A stretch of DNA of 64,000 bases from positions 1-64,000 of the forward strand of contig CAZYBO010000002.1 of NCBI GenBank assembly GCA_964645205.1, in the 5' to 3' direction. A model generated the notes under the pieces. The model saw only the letters and a list, made by a program, of their open reading frames with translations, searched no databases and was not told the origin of the DNA. Position numbers and translations under genes: made by a program. The stretch comes from CAZYBO01 sp964645205. Lineage in GTDB: Bacteria; Pseudomonadota; Alphaproteobacteria; Rickettsiales; SXRF01. Below, piece after piece: positions 1-6,640 of the stretch. The first letter of the stretch is position 1. Each line of letters opens with the position of its first letter.

Positions 1-55
1 CGATCGTACCAATGTTGCAATGCGGTTTCGTGCGTTCAAATTTCTCTTTGGTCAT
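1..55 (-). CDS. tuf: Elongation factor Tu, N-terminal fragment (cut by window edge)
   Basis: Only the first 18 codons are present. They read MTKEKFERTKPHCNIGTI, the characteristic EF-Tu N-terminus that leads into the first GTP-binding loop. EF-Tu delivers aminoacyl-tRNA to the ribosome. A good AGGAG ribosome-binding site precedes the ATG. The tRNA-Gly gene lies just upstream on the same strand, as in the conserved tRNA-Tyr/tRNA-Gly/tuf arrangement of many proteobacteria. The rest of the gene lies outside the window. Confidence 0.93.
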   Translation of the reverse strand, partial: MTKEKFERTKPHCNIGTI

Positions 56-163
56 TTTCGTAAACTCCTGACAATTTTAAGGGGTCGCTGCGTGCGATGG
101 GCTGCGTTGTAACGGATATTTAGGGTTTGTCAATTGCGGCGTGCCTGATTTGCGCATCTGCGT

Positions 164-197
164 GGCGGCGCCACGCGTAGCTGAAGGCGAAGCGTGG
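164..197 (-). repeat. 34-nt hairpin repeat abutting the tRNA-Gly 3' end (copy 1)
   Basis: Starting at the encoded CCA of tRNA-Gly, the minus strand reads CCACGC, a loop of about 15 nt, GCGTGG, then CGCCGCC. The same 34-nt block follows tRNA-Tyr at 4399-4432, with 27 of 34 positions identical. The difference at block positions 5 and 23 swaps a G-C pair for a C-G pair, so the stem is kept. A second small hairpin (160-176) overlaps its far end. It may be a tRNA processing signal or termination hairpin, or a palindromic mobile repeat. Confidence 0.7.
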
Positions 198-268
198 AGC
201 GGGTGAAGGGAATCGAACCCTCATAGCCAGCTTGGAAGGCTGGAGCTTTACCACTAAGCTACACCCGC
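195..268 (-). tRNA. tRNA-Gly (anticodon TCC)
   Basis: Reading the minus strand, a 7-bp acceptor stem (GCGGGTG with CACCCGC), a D arm with GGTAAAG, an anticodon arm CCAGC-CTTCCAA-GCTGG and a T arm with GGTTCGATTCC fold as a standard tRNA. The anticodon TCC gives glycine. The 3' CCA is encoded at 195-197. It lies upstream of tuf on the same strand and is probably co-transcribed with it. A hairpin repeat begins exactly at the CCA (see 164-197). Confidence 0.96.
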
Positions 269-324
269 GGATGGGTTGGGTTCTAACGGAGGCAGGCCGG
301 GAAATCAACTATTCTTCGACAGGA

Positions 325-1371
325 TTATTTTGCCTCAGGCCGGTAGAACGGCTTTTGCACCGCAGCGGGTTTCGGCCTGGGCTTTGGTTGCACGATGGTC
401 TCCGCAGCAGGTTCGCTGCCAAACCATGAATCGAACCATGAGGATTCTTCCTTCGCAGGTGCTTTTTTTGCCACGGACGCGGGCGCTTGCGGCGGTGTGC
501 CGTCGAACATGTTCACTTTGCTGCCGCTGTCGCGGCGAGCGACGTAATCGGTTATCGCCTGCTTGCCTGCGTTCTGATCGGCAAAGCCCCACATGCCGCG
601 CAGCGTGCCTTCCATCACCAGCGAATAGAGCGAGGTTTCGATAGCCTGACGCACGGCGAGCTGGCTCGGCTCGTTCACCGAGAAGCCGGTTTCCGCTTCA
701 AGCAGCTTGTCAAACGAGAGGTAGCGCAGCACGCTGCCCGATACCGCGTAGGAGAACACGGTTTTGGAGCTGTTGACTGCGAGGATCACCTGCCCGGTAT
801 TGATGTCCACCGCACGTAAGTAAACCGTCACGATGTCGCGGCGATACTGCGCCGAGCCGCTAATACCGAAATACCCGGCCGCCGCGCCGCCGGTTAAGAT
901 ATTGGAGTCATAGAACACAATGCCGCCTTCCAGCAGCATGCCGCCATAGATCATCGGCGGAAGATCGGGCAGTTTACTGCCGTCGGGACGCGTATATTCG
1001 CTGCGCATGGTGCGGATGATCTGGCGTTCCTTGAGCAGATTATTCAAGCCGCCGCGTTCGGCCACCGTAAACCACCTGCCGCTGCCGGTATCAAGCAGCG
1101 CCTTGACGAGCACGGACAGTCCGCCTTTGGTCACCGCGCTGGAATATTCGGTTGCCTGTTCGCTATATTTGAACTGGCCGGTCTGATCCTGGAAATCGTA
1201 CACCACTACCGGAATTTGGCGCGTGGGCAGCGGCAAGCCGACCAGTAATTCCCCCGCGCGCGTCACATCCGTGACTTTCGCTTCCTGCACGAAGCCGTTC
1301 TCGGCGAGTTCAGGCATGGCGCAGGCGCTGGTTAGCATCGCGCCGATGAGAAGTGGGAATAATCGTTTCAT
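325..1371 (-). CDS. csgG: CsgG-type curli secretion channel lipoprotein
   Basis: The 348-residue product starts with a lipoprotein signal (LTSAC, lipidated Cys17) and carries the CsgG domain through about residue 280, including a VVYDFQDQTGQFKY segment and a long Ser/Thr/Gly-rich central part typical of the pore subunit. CsgG forms the outer-membrane channel through which curlin subunits leave the periplasm. It is longer than E. coli CsgG (277 residues) because of a Pro/Lys/Ala-rich C-terminal tail of about 60 residues. It lies last in the run curlin-like gene, csgF, csgG on the minus strand, with a GAGGAT ribosome-binding site. No CsgE is encoded nearby. Confidence 0.9.
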   Translation of the reverse strand: MKRLFPLLIGAMLTSACAMPELAENGFVQEAKVTDVTRAGELLVGLPLPTRQIPVVVYDFQDQTGQFKYSEQATEYSSAVTKGGLSVLVKALLDTGSGRWFTVAERGGLNNLLKERQIIRTMRSEYTRPDGSKLPDLPPMIYGGMLLEGGIVFYDSNILTGGAAAGYFGISGSAQYRRDIVTVYLRAVDINTGQVILAVNSSKTVFSYAVSGSVLRYLSFDKLLEAETGFSVNEPSQLAVRQAIETSLYSLVMEGTLRGMWGFADQNAGKQAITDYVARRDSGSKVNMFDGTPPQAPASVAKKAPAKEESSWFDSWFGSEPAAETIVQPKPRPKPAAVQKPFYRPEAK

Positions 1372-1406
1372 GCGCGCTATCCTCGCCTAACTTCGTAAGT
1401 TTACCG

Positions 1407-1823
1407 TTAAAGCGGGAAGGAAATATCCGTGGTCGTGCCTTTGATCGTATCGCGGAAAGTAATAAAGCGCGTGCTGCCCACGGTGGTGAAATCGGCATAG
1501 GTGCCGTCGCCGAAATTGATGGTGCCACTGCTCTGGTCGGTGCCGGTCAATATCTGCTGGTAGCGCGAGGCGAGGCTGCTGACTACGCTGCGCTTCAGAA
1601 GATCGGCTTCGCTCAACCCTGCGTAACCGGAGGCGCGCGAGGCGGCCTTTTTATCTTTCGGGCGCGTCAGCTCCGCCGTTTTATCAAGATTTCCGGCATT
1701 GTACGGGTTCGCGTTCGGCGAAATGCGCGGGTTGTTGCCGCGATAAGTCATGGGCGACGCGGAGGCGTCGGCTACCATCGCCAGCATTGCCATCGTCATG
1801 GCTATCGTCATGTTTTTCTGCAT
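1407..1823 (-). CDS. csgF: CsgF-like curli assembly factor
   Basis: The 138-residue exported protein has a signal peptide ending near ADASA (residues 18-23). The mature N-terminus MTYRGNNPRISPNANPYN resembles the conserved CsgF stretch (TFQFRNPNFGGNPNNG) that inserts into the CsgG pore. CsgF couples secretion to nucleation at the cell surface. A strong AGGAG site lies 6-7 nt before the ATG. It sits between a curlin-repeat gene and csgG, which supports the assignment. Similarity beyond the N-terminal third is weak. Confidence 0.85.
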   Translation of the reverse strand: MQKNMTIAMTMAMLAMVADASASPMTYRGNNPRISPNANPYNAGNLDKTAELTRPKDKKAASRASGYAGLSEADLLKRSVVSSLASRYQQILTGTDQSSGTINFGDGTYADFTTVGSTRFITFRDTIKGTTTDISFPL

Positions 1824-1832
1824 AGAATACTC

Positions 1833-2333
1833 CTATTCTTCGTTTTCTTCGACGTCTTCTACCCATTCGCCGTTCTGTTTTACCTTCGCGCGGTTATGCG
1901 CACCTTTTTGCACGCGCTGGTATTGATTATTATCGCCTTCCTGCTCCAACAACAGCTCGTTATCCTCACCCTGCTGCGACAAGCTGGCTTTATTGCTATC
2001 GCCTTCCTGATGCACCTGTATTTTATTACCCTGCGCGGGCGCTGCGGGCGTATTCTTCTCGATCACCGACTGTCCCCTCGCCCGTAGCGAAATGGCGGGA
2101 TCGTTAATCACTTCCTTGTTATAATCCACCGGCTTTTTAACTTTTTTATCCTCTTTGTCATCCAATTTTTCAGCATTCTGGCGGATTTCCACCGAATTGC
2201 CTTTGCCCGACTGCTTCACCACCACGCTGCCCGCCCCCACCTGCTCAATAACCACGCTGTTGGCGGCAAGCGACGGTGCCCCCGCAAGCGCGGCGGCGAG
2301 TCCTAAAAGCGATGTTTTGGCGTAAGTTTTCAT
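1833..2333 (-). CDS. Bipartite curlin-repeat protein with charged spacer
   Basis: I choose the ATG at 2333 (166 residues, MKTYAKTSLLG...). The upstream ATGs at 2345 and 2342 fall inside the predicted -10 hexamer. A signal peptide ends at SLAA. Two curlin-like blocks follow: one near residues 26-50 (QVGAGS, QSGKGN) and one near 98-155 (QEGDSN, QQGEDN, QEGDNN, QKGAHN). A Lys/Asp/Glu-rich spacer of roughly 45 residues separates them, and the tail is acidic. The repeats follow the curlin QxGxxN pattern, so this is probably a minor subunit, nucleator or CsgG-linked adaptor. The CsgB role is a guess. It occupies the place where csgE would be expected but has no CsgE signature. Confidence 0.75.
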   Translation of the reverse strand: MKTYAKTSLLGLAAALAGAPSLAANSVVIEQVGAGSVVVKQSGKGNSVEIRQNAEKLDDKEDKKVKKPVDYNKEVINDPAISLRARGQSVIEKNTPAAPAQGNKIQVHQEGDSNKASLSQQGEDNELLLEQEGDNNQYQRVQKGAHNRAKVKQNGEWVEDVEENEE

Positions 2334-2354
2334 GGGTTTCATCATAGCATAGTT

Positions 2355-2374
2355 GTTTTACGGTTTTATGACGG
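2355..2374 (-). promoter_or_regulatory. Pho box-like operator and promoter of the 166-residue curlin gene
   Basis: The minus strand reads CCGTCATAAAACCGTAAA, two GTMA units 11 nt apart, close to the PhoB consensus CTGTCATA(A/T)A(A/T)CTGTMAY. Ten nt after the second unit comes TATGAT, a good -10 hexamer. Transcription would then begin at or next to the ATG at 2333, predicting a leaderless mRNA. Regulation by PhoB is inferred; another OmpR-family regulator could bind the same layout. Confidence 0.6.
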
Positions 2375-2430
2375 TTAGTAAGATTTGGGGGTATTTTTTA
2401 ACTAATTGAATTACATCAATTAAACAATAA

Positions 2431-2456
2431 GGGGCGGTAAGAAACCCTACCGCCCC
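2431..2456 (-). terminator. Hairpin terminator after the 321-residue curlin gene
   Basis: A perfect 9-bp stem (GGGGCGGTA with TACCGCCCC) and an 8-nt loop stand 12 nt after the stop codon of the curlin gene at 2468. In minus-strand sense the stem is followed by TTATTGTTT, so it can act as a rho-independent terminator or attenuator. It separates the two curlin subunit genes from the downstream curlin-like/csgF/csgG unit. Confidence 0.7.
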
Positions 2457-2467
2457 CAAGTTACCGC

Positions 2468-3433
2468 TTACTGGCCTACTGCATTGAAAACGTTGCCGTT
2501 GCCACGCTGTTCAACATTGCCGTAGTCCACATTGGTAAGGCTGGCGCTGTTATTATTGCCTGCCTGCACAATGCGCCCCCCTTCTACGAATAAAACCGCA
2601 CTATTGGCGTTACCGCTCTGGCTAATCAAGGTTTCGTCAAAGCCCCTATCGTAGATGATACCTACGTTATCTGAACCGTCCTGGGATATGCTCGTAAATG
2701 CCTGAGAAAATCCAGAGCCCGTTATCCTCGCCGTGTTGCGATCACCTACTGTGTTGATCGTTGCATTAGCAGCCTCCATTATTCCGGCCATGTTATCATT
2801 GCCACGCTGCGTAATTTCGACTTCCTCAGATTCATCGATATGGGCAGTGTTGCGATCACCAATTTGTGAAACGCTTGCATATGTATATGCTCCGACCGAC
2901 ATACGGTTATCATCACCGCGTTGGTCAAGATAGAGGTCCATATCGAACGACTCGACTATCATGCTATTGTTAGAGCCTTCTTGGGTAAATGCACTATCAA
3001 GATTAGCGCCCTGCACAGAAAGAATATTTCCTTCGCCATTTTGCAACGCATCTACATAGCTGCTTCCTGCGTCAATATCTGCATGATTTGATCCACCTGT
3101 TTGTTCCAGAAACATAGTCGTACTTTCCACCCCGATATTCGCAACATTGCCGGCATTGGCAGATGCACTATTCTGAACTACACTGACATCCGAGTCGCCC
3201 ACCTGCAGAATATGCGCGGAGTTCGCCGCACCGCCATGTTGACCGAGAGTAAGCGTGTTGTCGCCAAACAACTGCGTGACGTACGCCTCATGGAGGCCGC
3301 CTACCTGCTCAATATTGGCAATGTTATTATTGCCTTCCTGCGTGCCTTCCACATCGCCCGCATTCGCCCCGAAAGAAATCATCGCGCTTGCAAGCACAAT
3401 CGCCGTGGTCGTCAGTAAATTCCGTGTATTCAT
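2468..3433 (-). CDS. csgA: Major curlin-like amyloid subunit (CsgA family)
   Basis: The 321-residue exported protein has a signal peptide ending FGANA. The rest is about 15 copies of a curlin repeat with the turn motif QxGxxN (QEGNNN, QVGDSD, QTGGSN, QRGDDN, QIGDRN, QRGNDN, QSGNAN, QAGNNN, QRGNGN) every 18-22 residues. E. coli CsgA has five repeats in 151 residues, so this would make a much longer beta-solenoid. The repeats are rich in Asp and Glu, and some have lost the Gln. An AGGAG ribosome-binding site precedes the ATG. It follows the 200-residue curlin gene, with a T/G-rich gap of 92 nt, and ends at a terminator. Confidence 0.88.
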   Translation of the reverse strand: MNTRNLLTTTAIVLASAMISFGANAGDVEGTQEGNNNIANIEQVGGLHEAYVTQLFGDNTLTLGQHGGAANSAHILQVGDSDVSVVQNSASANAGNVANIGVESTTMFLEQTGGSNHADIDAGSSYVDALQNGEGNILSVQGANLDSAFTQEGSNNSMIVESFDMDLYLDQRGDDNRMSVGAYTYASVSQIGDRNTAHIDESEEVEITQRGNDNMAGIMEAANATINTVGDRNTARITGSGFSQAFTSISQDGSDNVGIIYDRGFDETLISQSGNANSAVLFVEGGRIVQAGNNNSASLTNVDYGNVEQRGNGNVFNAVGQ

Positions 3434-3525
3434 AAGGCTTCTCCTTTTGGTTTTTTGGTTTTGGTTTTGTTACGTTGCCCCTGATTACCAGCGCGATGAC
3501 CGGGGCGGCTTCACCGTGTATGCGC

Positions 3526-4128
3526 TTAATTTCCCTGTACGATGCTCAGGCTCTGGTTATTGCCGGACTGGAAAATATCCATCTGCTGTTTTTCGCCGTA
3601 TTGTTCGATGCTGGCGTTATTGCCGATGCCGTCCTGATAGATTTCCGCGACGTTGCCGTAGCCCTGCTGGTAAATGGACGCCGTGTTTTCTTCACCCGTC
3701 TGACGGATGAACGCGGCATTGCTGTCGCCGGGTTGCAGGATTTTCGCGTGATTGTTAGTTCCTGACTGCATCAGGGACGCCAGATTCTGGTTGCCTTCTT
3801 GCGTAATCGCCGCATTGTTCCCATCGCCGAGCAACAGCATTTCCAGCATGTTGTTCATGCCGGTGGCGGTCGCGCGGGCGATGTTATCGTTCCCGCGCAG
3901 TTCGGCGTTCATGCCGTTGCCCTCTCCGCTAACGACGAAGGCTGCGTTATTGTTATCGCCGATCTGCAAACCGGTAAGCGCGTGATCGCCCCACACCTGC
4001 TCGACATACGCGATGTTACCGTTGCCTTCCTGCCGAAAGGTAAGGGGTTCAGCGTGCGCCGTGCTCACCATCACCGCCGCAAGTACTATGGCGCCGAAAA
4101 CACCTGCCACGAACGTCTTATCAACCAT
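3526..4128 (-). CDS. Curlin-like subunit with 11-residue half repeats (CsgB/CsgA family)
   Basis: The 200-residue exported protein has a signal peptide ending STAHA. Residues from about 100 to the end form consecutive 11-residue units, each starting QxGxxN (QEGNQN, QSGTNN, QPGDSN, QTGEEN, QQGYGN, QDGIGN, QYGEKQ, QSGNNQ). In canonical curlin two such strands make one 22-residue repeat, so here nearly every half repeat carries the turn motif. Being first in the operon before the larger curlin, it is a candidate nucleator (CsgB role), but the sequence does not settle this. The operon promoter with Pho boxes lies just upstream. Confidence 0.85.
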   Translation of the reverse strand: MVDKTFVAGVFGAIVLAAVMVSTAHAEPLTFRQEGNGNIAYVEQVWGDHALTGLQIGDNNNAAFVVSGEGNGMNAELRGNDNIARATATGMNNMLEMLLLGDGNNAAITQEGNQNLASLMQSGTNNHAKILQPGDSNAAFIRQTGEENTASIYQQGYGNVAEIYQDGIGNNASIEQYGEKQQMDIFQSGNNQSLSIVQGN

Positions 4129-4166
4129 GCTGTATCCTAATGATAAATATATATTTAGGGAAAATA

Positions 4167-4181
4167 TTAACTATTATTTAA
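4167..4181. promoter_or_regulatory. CtrA-like site TTAA-N7-TTAA overlapping the curlin promoter
   Basis: The spacing TTAA-CTATTAT-TTAA matches the CtrA core (TTAA-N7-TTAA). It overlaps the predicted -10 hexamer (4180-4185) and the start-site region of the curlin operon, a position where a bound regulator would be expected to repress. The area is AT-rich, so chance is a real possibility. Confidence 0.35.
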
Positions 4182-4237
4182 TATATCACAGGATTGTGAC
4201 GGTTTTGTGACGATTTGCGTGACAGTTTTATGACAAA
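4180..4237 (-). promoter_or_regulatory. Tandem Pho boxes and -10 element of the curlin operon
   Basis: The minus strand carries four GTCA units spaced 11, 12 and 11 nt, i.e. two successive two-unit boxes. Box 1 is TTGTCATAAAACTGTCAC, 17 of 18 positions like the PhoB consensus; box 2 is TCGTCACAAAACCGTCAC, 14 of 18. Exactly 10 nt after box 2 comes TATATT as the -10 (4180-4185), with no -35, as at PhoB-activated promoters. The phoB gene at 22364 encodes a fitting regulator. Binding itself is inferred. Confidence 0.7.
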
Positions 4238-4398
4238 ATACATTGTGTTACTGTGATATTTGCCCACAGCGCACACCACGCGCTAAATCATGCCCGGATT
4301 TGCGTTTATTTACTTGGGAAAAATAATTTCAGGGGGGTACCAGTCCCCAGATCACTCGGAGCTTCGAGGAACTCCTACGCCTAAGATCGCCTTCTAAT

Positions 4399-4432
4399 GG
4401 CCGCGCCACCCGAAGCCAAAGGCGCAGGGTGG
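4399..4432 (-). repeat. 34-nt hairpin repeat abutting the tRNA-Tyr 3' end (copy 2)
   Basis: The block begins at the CCA of tRNA-Tyr and reads CCACCC, loop, GGGTGG, then CGCGGCC on the minus strand. It is 27 of 34 identical to the block after tRNA-Gly (164-197), with the stem preserved by a compensatory change. Both copies have the same register relative to the tRNA end. Confidence 0.7.
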
Positions 4433-4515
4433 TGGAGGAGGCAGGATTTGAACCTGCGAACGCTTACGCGGGCAGATTTACAGTCTGCTGCCATTGACCA
4501 CTCGGCCACTCCTCC
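4430..4515 (-). tRNA. tRNA-Tyr (anticodon GTA)
   Basis: This 86-nt class II tRNA with a long variable arm reads from GGAGGAGTGGCCGAG on the minus strand. The anticodon loop CTGTAAA gives GTA (tyrosine). The acceptor stem GGAGGAG pairs with CTCCTCC, and CCA is encoded. In many proteobacteria tRNA-Tyr and tRNA-Gly are adjacent upstream of tuf; here nearly 4.2 kb of curli DNA lies between them. Confidence 0.96.
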
Positions 4516-4583
4516 GCGCTTCGAGAGAATGTGAGGTAAAGGACGCAGCCAGCAAAGTCAAGGCTAACCTAGCCTGCCGTATG

Positions 4584-5840
4584 TCAGCGCAATGGCTCTT
4601 TGTAGCGGTCTTTATAGCAATAGATCGCCGCCAGCGATAAAAGATTGCAGAATATGACATATCCGGCGATAGAAGCATAGCTGCCGGTAGTCTTTACCAG
4701 CCATTCGCACACCATCGGCGCGGTGCCGCCGAACAGGGCGGCGCTCAGGTTGTACGCCACCGCCATGCCGGTATAGCGCACGGAGGTGGGGAACAGCTCC
4801 ACCAGCATCGCCGGGATGGGGCCGATATAGAAGCCGAGGATGAGGGCGAACAGCGCCTGCGCCAGCAGAATCTGCATCAGCGGCGCGCCGGGGGTAAGGA
4901 ACGTAAACAACGGATAGACCGCGCACAACATCAGCACCGCGCCTGCGGCCAGCACAGGGCGGCGCCCGATGCGATCTGACAGTTTGGCTGATGGCACGTA
5001 GAGCAGCATCATCGCCAGCATATTGACCACGTTGAGCCACATCACATCTTCCATCGGCAGGCCGAGTTGCTTGTGGCTGAAGCTGATGAAGTAAATCGCC
5101 GTCAGGTAAAACGGCATGGTCACGGTCATGTACATGGCAAAGCCCTGCACGATCTGCCACGGATGGCGGGCGAACACCTCGCGCACAGGCTTCTTAGAAA
5201 GGTGGCCGTTGGCCTTGGCTTCGGTATAAGCCGGGCTTTCATGGCAATGCGTGCGAATGTAAAAACCGATAAAGCCGATGGCGATGCCGGTGATAAACGG
5301 CACGCGCCAGCCCCATTCGCGGAAGGCTTCTTCGCCCATCAACCCCATGCAGCCCTGCGTTACCAGCAGCCCGAGCAGGAAGCCGAGATTGAGGCTCACC
5401 AGCGAAGCCGAGCCGCTCAAGCCGCGCTTGCCCGCGGGCGCATGTTCCACGATATAGGTGATGGAGCCGGAAAACTCGCCGCCGAGCGACAGCCCCTGCA
5501 GCAGGCGGATGATGGTGAGCAATATGGGCGCGAGGATGCCGATCTGTTCGTAGGTGGGCAGCAGGCCGATGCAGCCGGTGGGAATCGCCATCATCAGCAC
5601 GGCGATCACCATCGCGGTTTTGCGCCCGTAGGCGTCGCCGATCCAGCCGAACAGGATCGCCCCCAGCGGGCGCACCAGAAACCCGGCGGCGAAAATGCCG
5701 TAAGTGGCGATCAGCGTGACGGTGGGGTCGCCTTCGGGAAAGAAGAGTTTGGACAGCAGCCACGCCATCTGGCCGTAGAGGGCATAATCATACCACTCCA
5801 ACCCGTTGCCGATCATTCCCGAGACGAGGACTTTACGCAT
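4584..5840 (-). CDS. MFS transporter, metabolite:H+ symporter (ProP-like) family
   Basis: The 418-residue polytopic protein has about 12 membrane segments. The N-terminus GNGLEWYDYALYG, the motif GWIGDAYGRKTAM near residue 65 and the segment RLLQGLSLGGEFSGSITYIVEHAP place it in the ProP/ShiA/KgtP branch of the major facilitator superfamily. Substrates of this branch include proline, betaine, citrate and dicarboxylates; the substrate here cannot be read from sequence. Its ATG overlaps the stop of the upstream membrane-protein gene by 8 nt, so the two are probably co-transcribed. Confidence 0.85.
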   Translation of the reverse strand: MRKVLVSGMIGNGLEWYDYALYGQMAWLLSKLFFPEGDPTVTLIATYGIFAAGFLVRPLGAILFGWIGDAYGRKTAMVIAVLMMAIPTGCIGLLPTYEQIGILAPILLTIIRLLQGLSLGGEFSGSITYIVEHAPAGKRGLSGSASLVSLNLGFLLGLLVTQGCMGLMGEEAFREWGWRVPFITGIAIGFIGFYIRTHCHESPAYTEAKANGHLSKKPVREVFARHPWQIVQGFAMYMTVTMPFYLTAIYFISFSHKQLGLPMEDVMWLNVVNMLAMMLLYVPSAKLSDRIGRRPVLAAGAVLMLCAVYPLFTFLTPGAPLMQILLAQALFALILGFYIGPIPAMLVELFPTSVRYTGMAVAYNLSAALFGGTAPMVCEWLVKTTGSYASIAGYVIFCNLLSLAAIYCYKDRYKEPLR

Positions 5841-6579
5841 CCGGTTTTATTACCACAGTTTTTCGCCTGCCGCTATTGCGTATCCAGTTCCATAGCGGCC
5901 AGCTCTTCTGATGCATGTAGTTGCGCAGGCGGGTGTTACTCACCGCCAGCAGAAGGTCGATCGAAAGCAGGCACCATACGGCCGGCCATTCGTTGAGATT
6001 GTCCGTCGTCAATCGCGCAAATACCGGCCCCGATATAAGATGCCACAGCGTAAAGCGCCACGAGCCGTAGAGCGCCGGAATGATAAACCCTGCGATCAGG
6101 TAGGAGGGTATGCGGTTCATCATTTCGTTGATCGGCAGCGACCAGGCGATATGCCAGTTGCCGTGGAACGAGCACAGCATACGGCCGCACATCGGGCGCG
6201 TTTCGGGGTCGCACTGCACCGCCCAGCTGAACGGATAGAGCTTCAGCAGCATGATGATAGCAGCGACGAAGCAGGCCGTGTAGACGAACGGCGCGATTTT
6301 TTTCGCCACGCGTTTGTCGATGAAATAGAGCGAGAACATATTGATGAAAAAAGGCTGGAAGGCGATATGCATATAGCCTAGCACCGTCGCCACCTCGTTT
6401 TGCGGCAGCCCGCACTTGTCGATGACCGTGTACGTATACGCCTGCAGCGCTTCCATCAGCGTGAAATAGCCCAGCGGCATCCACAGCAGGATGGAGTCTT
6501 TTTTCACGCAGGCGGAATAGGCGGTAACCGCAAGTCCCAATGTCGCCAACGCCGCAGATGCTTCACCGCTCCAGCACAT
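5833..6579 (-). CDS. Conserved integral membrane protein with MCWS N-terminus (DUF5765-like)
   Basis: The 248-residue protein has about seven hydrophobic segments and starts MCWSGEASAALATLG, a signature shared by a family of uncharacterised membrane proteins. Several Cys residues and the stretch CSFHGNWHIAW stand out in the middle. Function is unknown. The 8-nt overlap with the downstream MFS transporter suggests a two-gene unit, possibly transporter plus accessory protein, which is inference only. Confidence 0.7.
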   Translation of the reverse strand: MCWSGEASAALATLGLAVTAYSACVKKDSILLWMPLGYFTLMEALQAYTYTVIDKCGLPQNEVATVLGYMHIAFQPFFINMFSLYFIDKRVAKKIAPFVYTACFVAAIIMLLKLYPFSWAVQCDPETRPMCGRMLCSFHGNWHIAWSLPINEMMNRIPSYLIAGFIIPALYGSWRFTLWHLISGPVFARLTTDNLNEWPAVWCLLSIDLLLAVSNTRLRNYMHQKSWPLWNWIRNSGRRKTVVIKPDA

Positions 6580-6640
6580 ACCAGCTCATTTTCCGTATCG
6601 TTCCGAAAGTGCGCGAGTTATGCATGAAAACGGCAGCCGA

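Noticed and set aside
2468..3433. CRISPR-like or tandem DNA repeat in the curlin gene
   Set aside because: The repetition is at protein level (QxGxxN every 18-22 residues); the DNA copies diverge and have no constant repeat and spacer lengths.
3101..3765. Plus-strand open frames opposite the curlin genes
   Set aside because: They are complements of the repetitive curlin codons, have no ribosome-binding sites and no protein-like composition.
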